Part shown: positions 62,700 through 64,000 of the stretch, in pieces
How the letters are laid out: each line of letters starts with the position of its first letter
Position numbering within the stretch: the stretch's first letter is position 1
NCBI RefSeq assembly: GCF_011393025.1
Contig: NZ_JAAOEO010000001.1
Span: 310,001-374,000, forward strand
Reading direction: 5' to 3'
DNA length: 64,000 nucleotides
From: Neobacillus terrae
GTDB lineage: Bacteria; Bacillota; Bacilli; Bacillales; Cytobacillaceae
Made by a program: the position numbers and the translations under genes
Notes under the pieces: generated by a model
Databases searched by the model: none
Told to the model about the DNA's origin: nothing
What the model saw: only the letters and a program-made list of their open reading frames with translations

Positions 62700-62978
62700 T
62701 TGTTGAGCAAGAAGAGTAGACATTTATGTTTCTTTCCAGAGAGCCGGGGCAGGTGGAAGCCGGCATGAAACCATTTGTCGAATGGGCTTGCGAGAGGCTG
62801 CTTGAACCATAGTAGGGCAGCACGGAATTCCACCGTTAAAAGGATAGGGTATCGGACATTTAGTCCTTGTATCCGAAAGAGGGAACAGGAATCCTCCTGT
62901 TTCAACTGAGGTGGCACCGCGGTTAGTTAATCGTCCTCTATACACAAACCATTATGTGTATAGGGGACTTTTTTATTT
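62700..62978 (+). promoter_or_regulatory. Tryptophan T-box leader 2 (tandem)
   Basis: A second full leader: AAGAAGAGTAGACA, AGAGAGCCGGGGCAGGTGG, specifier GTCGAATGGGC with codon TGG, and T-box TGAGGTGGCACCGCGG (62907-62922). The terminator stem GTCCTCTATACACA / TGTGTATAGGGGAC (62933-62968) is followed by TTTTTT. It lies directly between leader 1 and trpE. Confidence 0.92.
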
Positions 62979-62998
62979 TTCAGGAAAGGAAAGCGAAA

Positions 62999-64000
62999 AT
63001 GAATACACCAAAAACATCACAAGAAAATTTCTGTTGCGTTGAACTCGAGGGGGACACATTTACACCCATTGGGATACTTCAAAAATTAAGCGGAAATAAA
63101 AAGTTTTTGCTGGAAAGTTCGCTTAAACACAAGGAGGAAGGAAGATATTCCTTTATAGGCTGCAGCCCGGCTTTCGAACTTGTCAGCTACGGAGAGACAA
63201 ATCAAATTATTCAGCCTAATGGTGAGAAAAGGATATTAAAAGGAAATCCCATTTCAATAATAAAAAATTTACTGCCTGCAATCGAAGGATTTCATTCTTC
63301 ACTTCCATTATTTGCAGGCGGAGTAGGATATATAGGTTATGATATCGTTCGCCAGTTTGAAAACATTGGCGGGGAATTGAAAAATGAGCTTCAAATGCCG
63401 GATGTACACCTAATGTTTTATGAAGAAATGGTTATTTTCGACCATCTTGAAAAAAAGGTCTACATTGCTGGAATGCCCTTACTTGAAGAAAGCACCGAGG
63501 AAAGCATTAGAAAAAGAATAGAAAAAAGACAGGAAGAACTTAAAGCGGCTGTTCCTTACCAGGAGATGGAGGAGGCGAGCCTGTCAGGGTTTGAACCTCT
63601 GCTAGAACGAAATGAATTTATTAAAAAAGTTGAAACAGCAAAAGAACATATCATAAATGGTGATATATTCCAGGTGGTTTTATCACAAAGAATGAAATCG
63701 GAGTTTAAAGGTTCTCCGCTTTCTCTTTACAGGAAGCACCGGGCAGCCAATCCAACACCGTATATGTTTTATATCGATTTTGAGGAGTACACCGTAATTG
63801 GTTCATCTCCGGAGAGCCTCGTAAAGACCCGGGGAAAGAAAGTAACGGTTAATCCCATTGCCGGGACAAAAAAACGGGGAAACAGTACTGATGAAGATGT
63901 GGAAATTGCAAGGGAACTGGCAACGGATGAAAAAGAACTCGCGGAACACAGAATGCTGGTGGATCTTGGAAGAAATGATTTAGGCAGGGTATGTGAATTC
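62999..64000 (+). CDS. trpE: Anthranilate synthase component I, N-terminal part
   Basis: ATG 62999 with GGAAAGGAAAG upstream; 334 codons are in the window and the frame runs off its end. The tryptophan feedback site LLESSLK and the chorismate-domain motifs AGGVGYIGYD, GDIFQVVLSQR, IGSSPESLVK and NPIAGTKKRG identify TrpE. It converts chorismate and glutamine (via TrpG) to anthranilate. It is the first gene of a trp operon behind two tandem Trp T-boxes. Confidence 0.95.
   Translation, partial: MNTPKTSQENFCCVELEGDTFTPIGILQKLSGNKKFLLESSLKHKEEGRYSFIGCSPAFELVSYGETNQIIQPNGEKRILKGNPISIIKNLLPAIEGFHSSLPLFAGGVGYIGYDIVRQFENIGGELKNELQMPDVHLMFYEEMVIFDHLEKKVYIAGMPLLEESTEESIRKRIEKRQEELKAAVPYQEMEEASLSGFEPLLERNEFIKKVETAKEHIINGDIFQVVLSQRMKSEFKGSPLSLYRKHRAANPTPYMFYIDFEEYTVIGSSPESLVKTRGKKVTVNPIAGTKKRGNSTDEDVEIARELATDEKELAEHRMLVDLGRNDLGRVCEF

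Overview
The window is AT-rich DNA from a spore-forming Bacillaceae bacterium. The exact genus cannot be read from the sequence. The evidence is gene content: spo0M, yodL/yodN/yozD/yozE/yokU, GerPF-like and alpha-crystallin spore proteins, a ligD-ku spore repair pair, a sigma-54 kam cluster, T-box leaders and strong GGAGG-type ribosome binding sites. All genes look chromosomal. I see no prophage, transposase or CRISPR array.

Region by region. 0-13.3 kb: the end of a 4-aminobutyrate aminotransferase, an aldehyde dehydrogenase, ablB, a sigma-54 activator (KamR type), a textbook -24/-12 promoter and lysine 2,3-aminomutase. These are followed by a block in the order of the B. subtilis yod region: yokU, yozE, yodN, yozD, a frameshifted spo0M, yodL, deoD, a VanY-type lipoprotein and a CtpA/B protease. 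Two small minus-strand genes sit inside this block. 13.3-26.6 kb: accessory genes, including a Schlafen/AlbA_2 protein, a CobW GTPase, a secreted CAP protein, a five-gene minus-strand spore cluster (two GerPF-like, two alpha-crystallin, one coiled-coil), an SDR that lacks its catalytic Tyr, an HD-GYP protein and an alkaline phosphatase. 26.9-37.5 kb: an amidohydrolase, a yxlEFG-type ABC cluster behind an ECF-type promoter, a patatin, an EAL-HDOD protein, dapF, and divergent ligD and ku. 37.6-42.6 kb: a PAP2 phosphatase, glpK, glpD and a nucleoside hydrolase.

42.9-49.0 kb is the least explained part and my best candidate for an undescribed system. An ATP-grasp ligase is followed at once by a 654-residue protein, and then by a 608-residue paralogue with its own leader. 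Both large proteins share a conserved Cys...His...Asn/Asp constellation like that of papain-fold or transglutaminase-fold enzymes. A GNAT acetyltransferase is transcribed divergently from the same promoter region.

49.1-64 kb: a phosphoesterase, two minus-strand tRNAs (Ser-CGA, Leu-CAG), a fruRKA operon with a near-consensus promoter overlapping a cre-like site, an MFS exporter, a maltose-type ABC importer (binding protein plus two permeases, no ATPase) with a GH15 glucoamylase-like enzyme, and a trp operon start (trpE, cut by the window end) behind two tandem tryptophan T-boxes.

Two dispersed non-coding repeat families are scattered through the intergenic gaps. One is a palindromic element common in Bacillaceae, seen complete and as end-only remnants. 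The other is a hairpin unit of about 60 bp that occurs in pairs.
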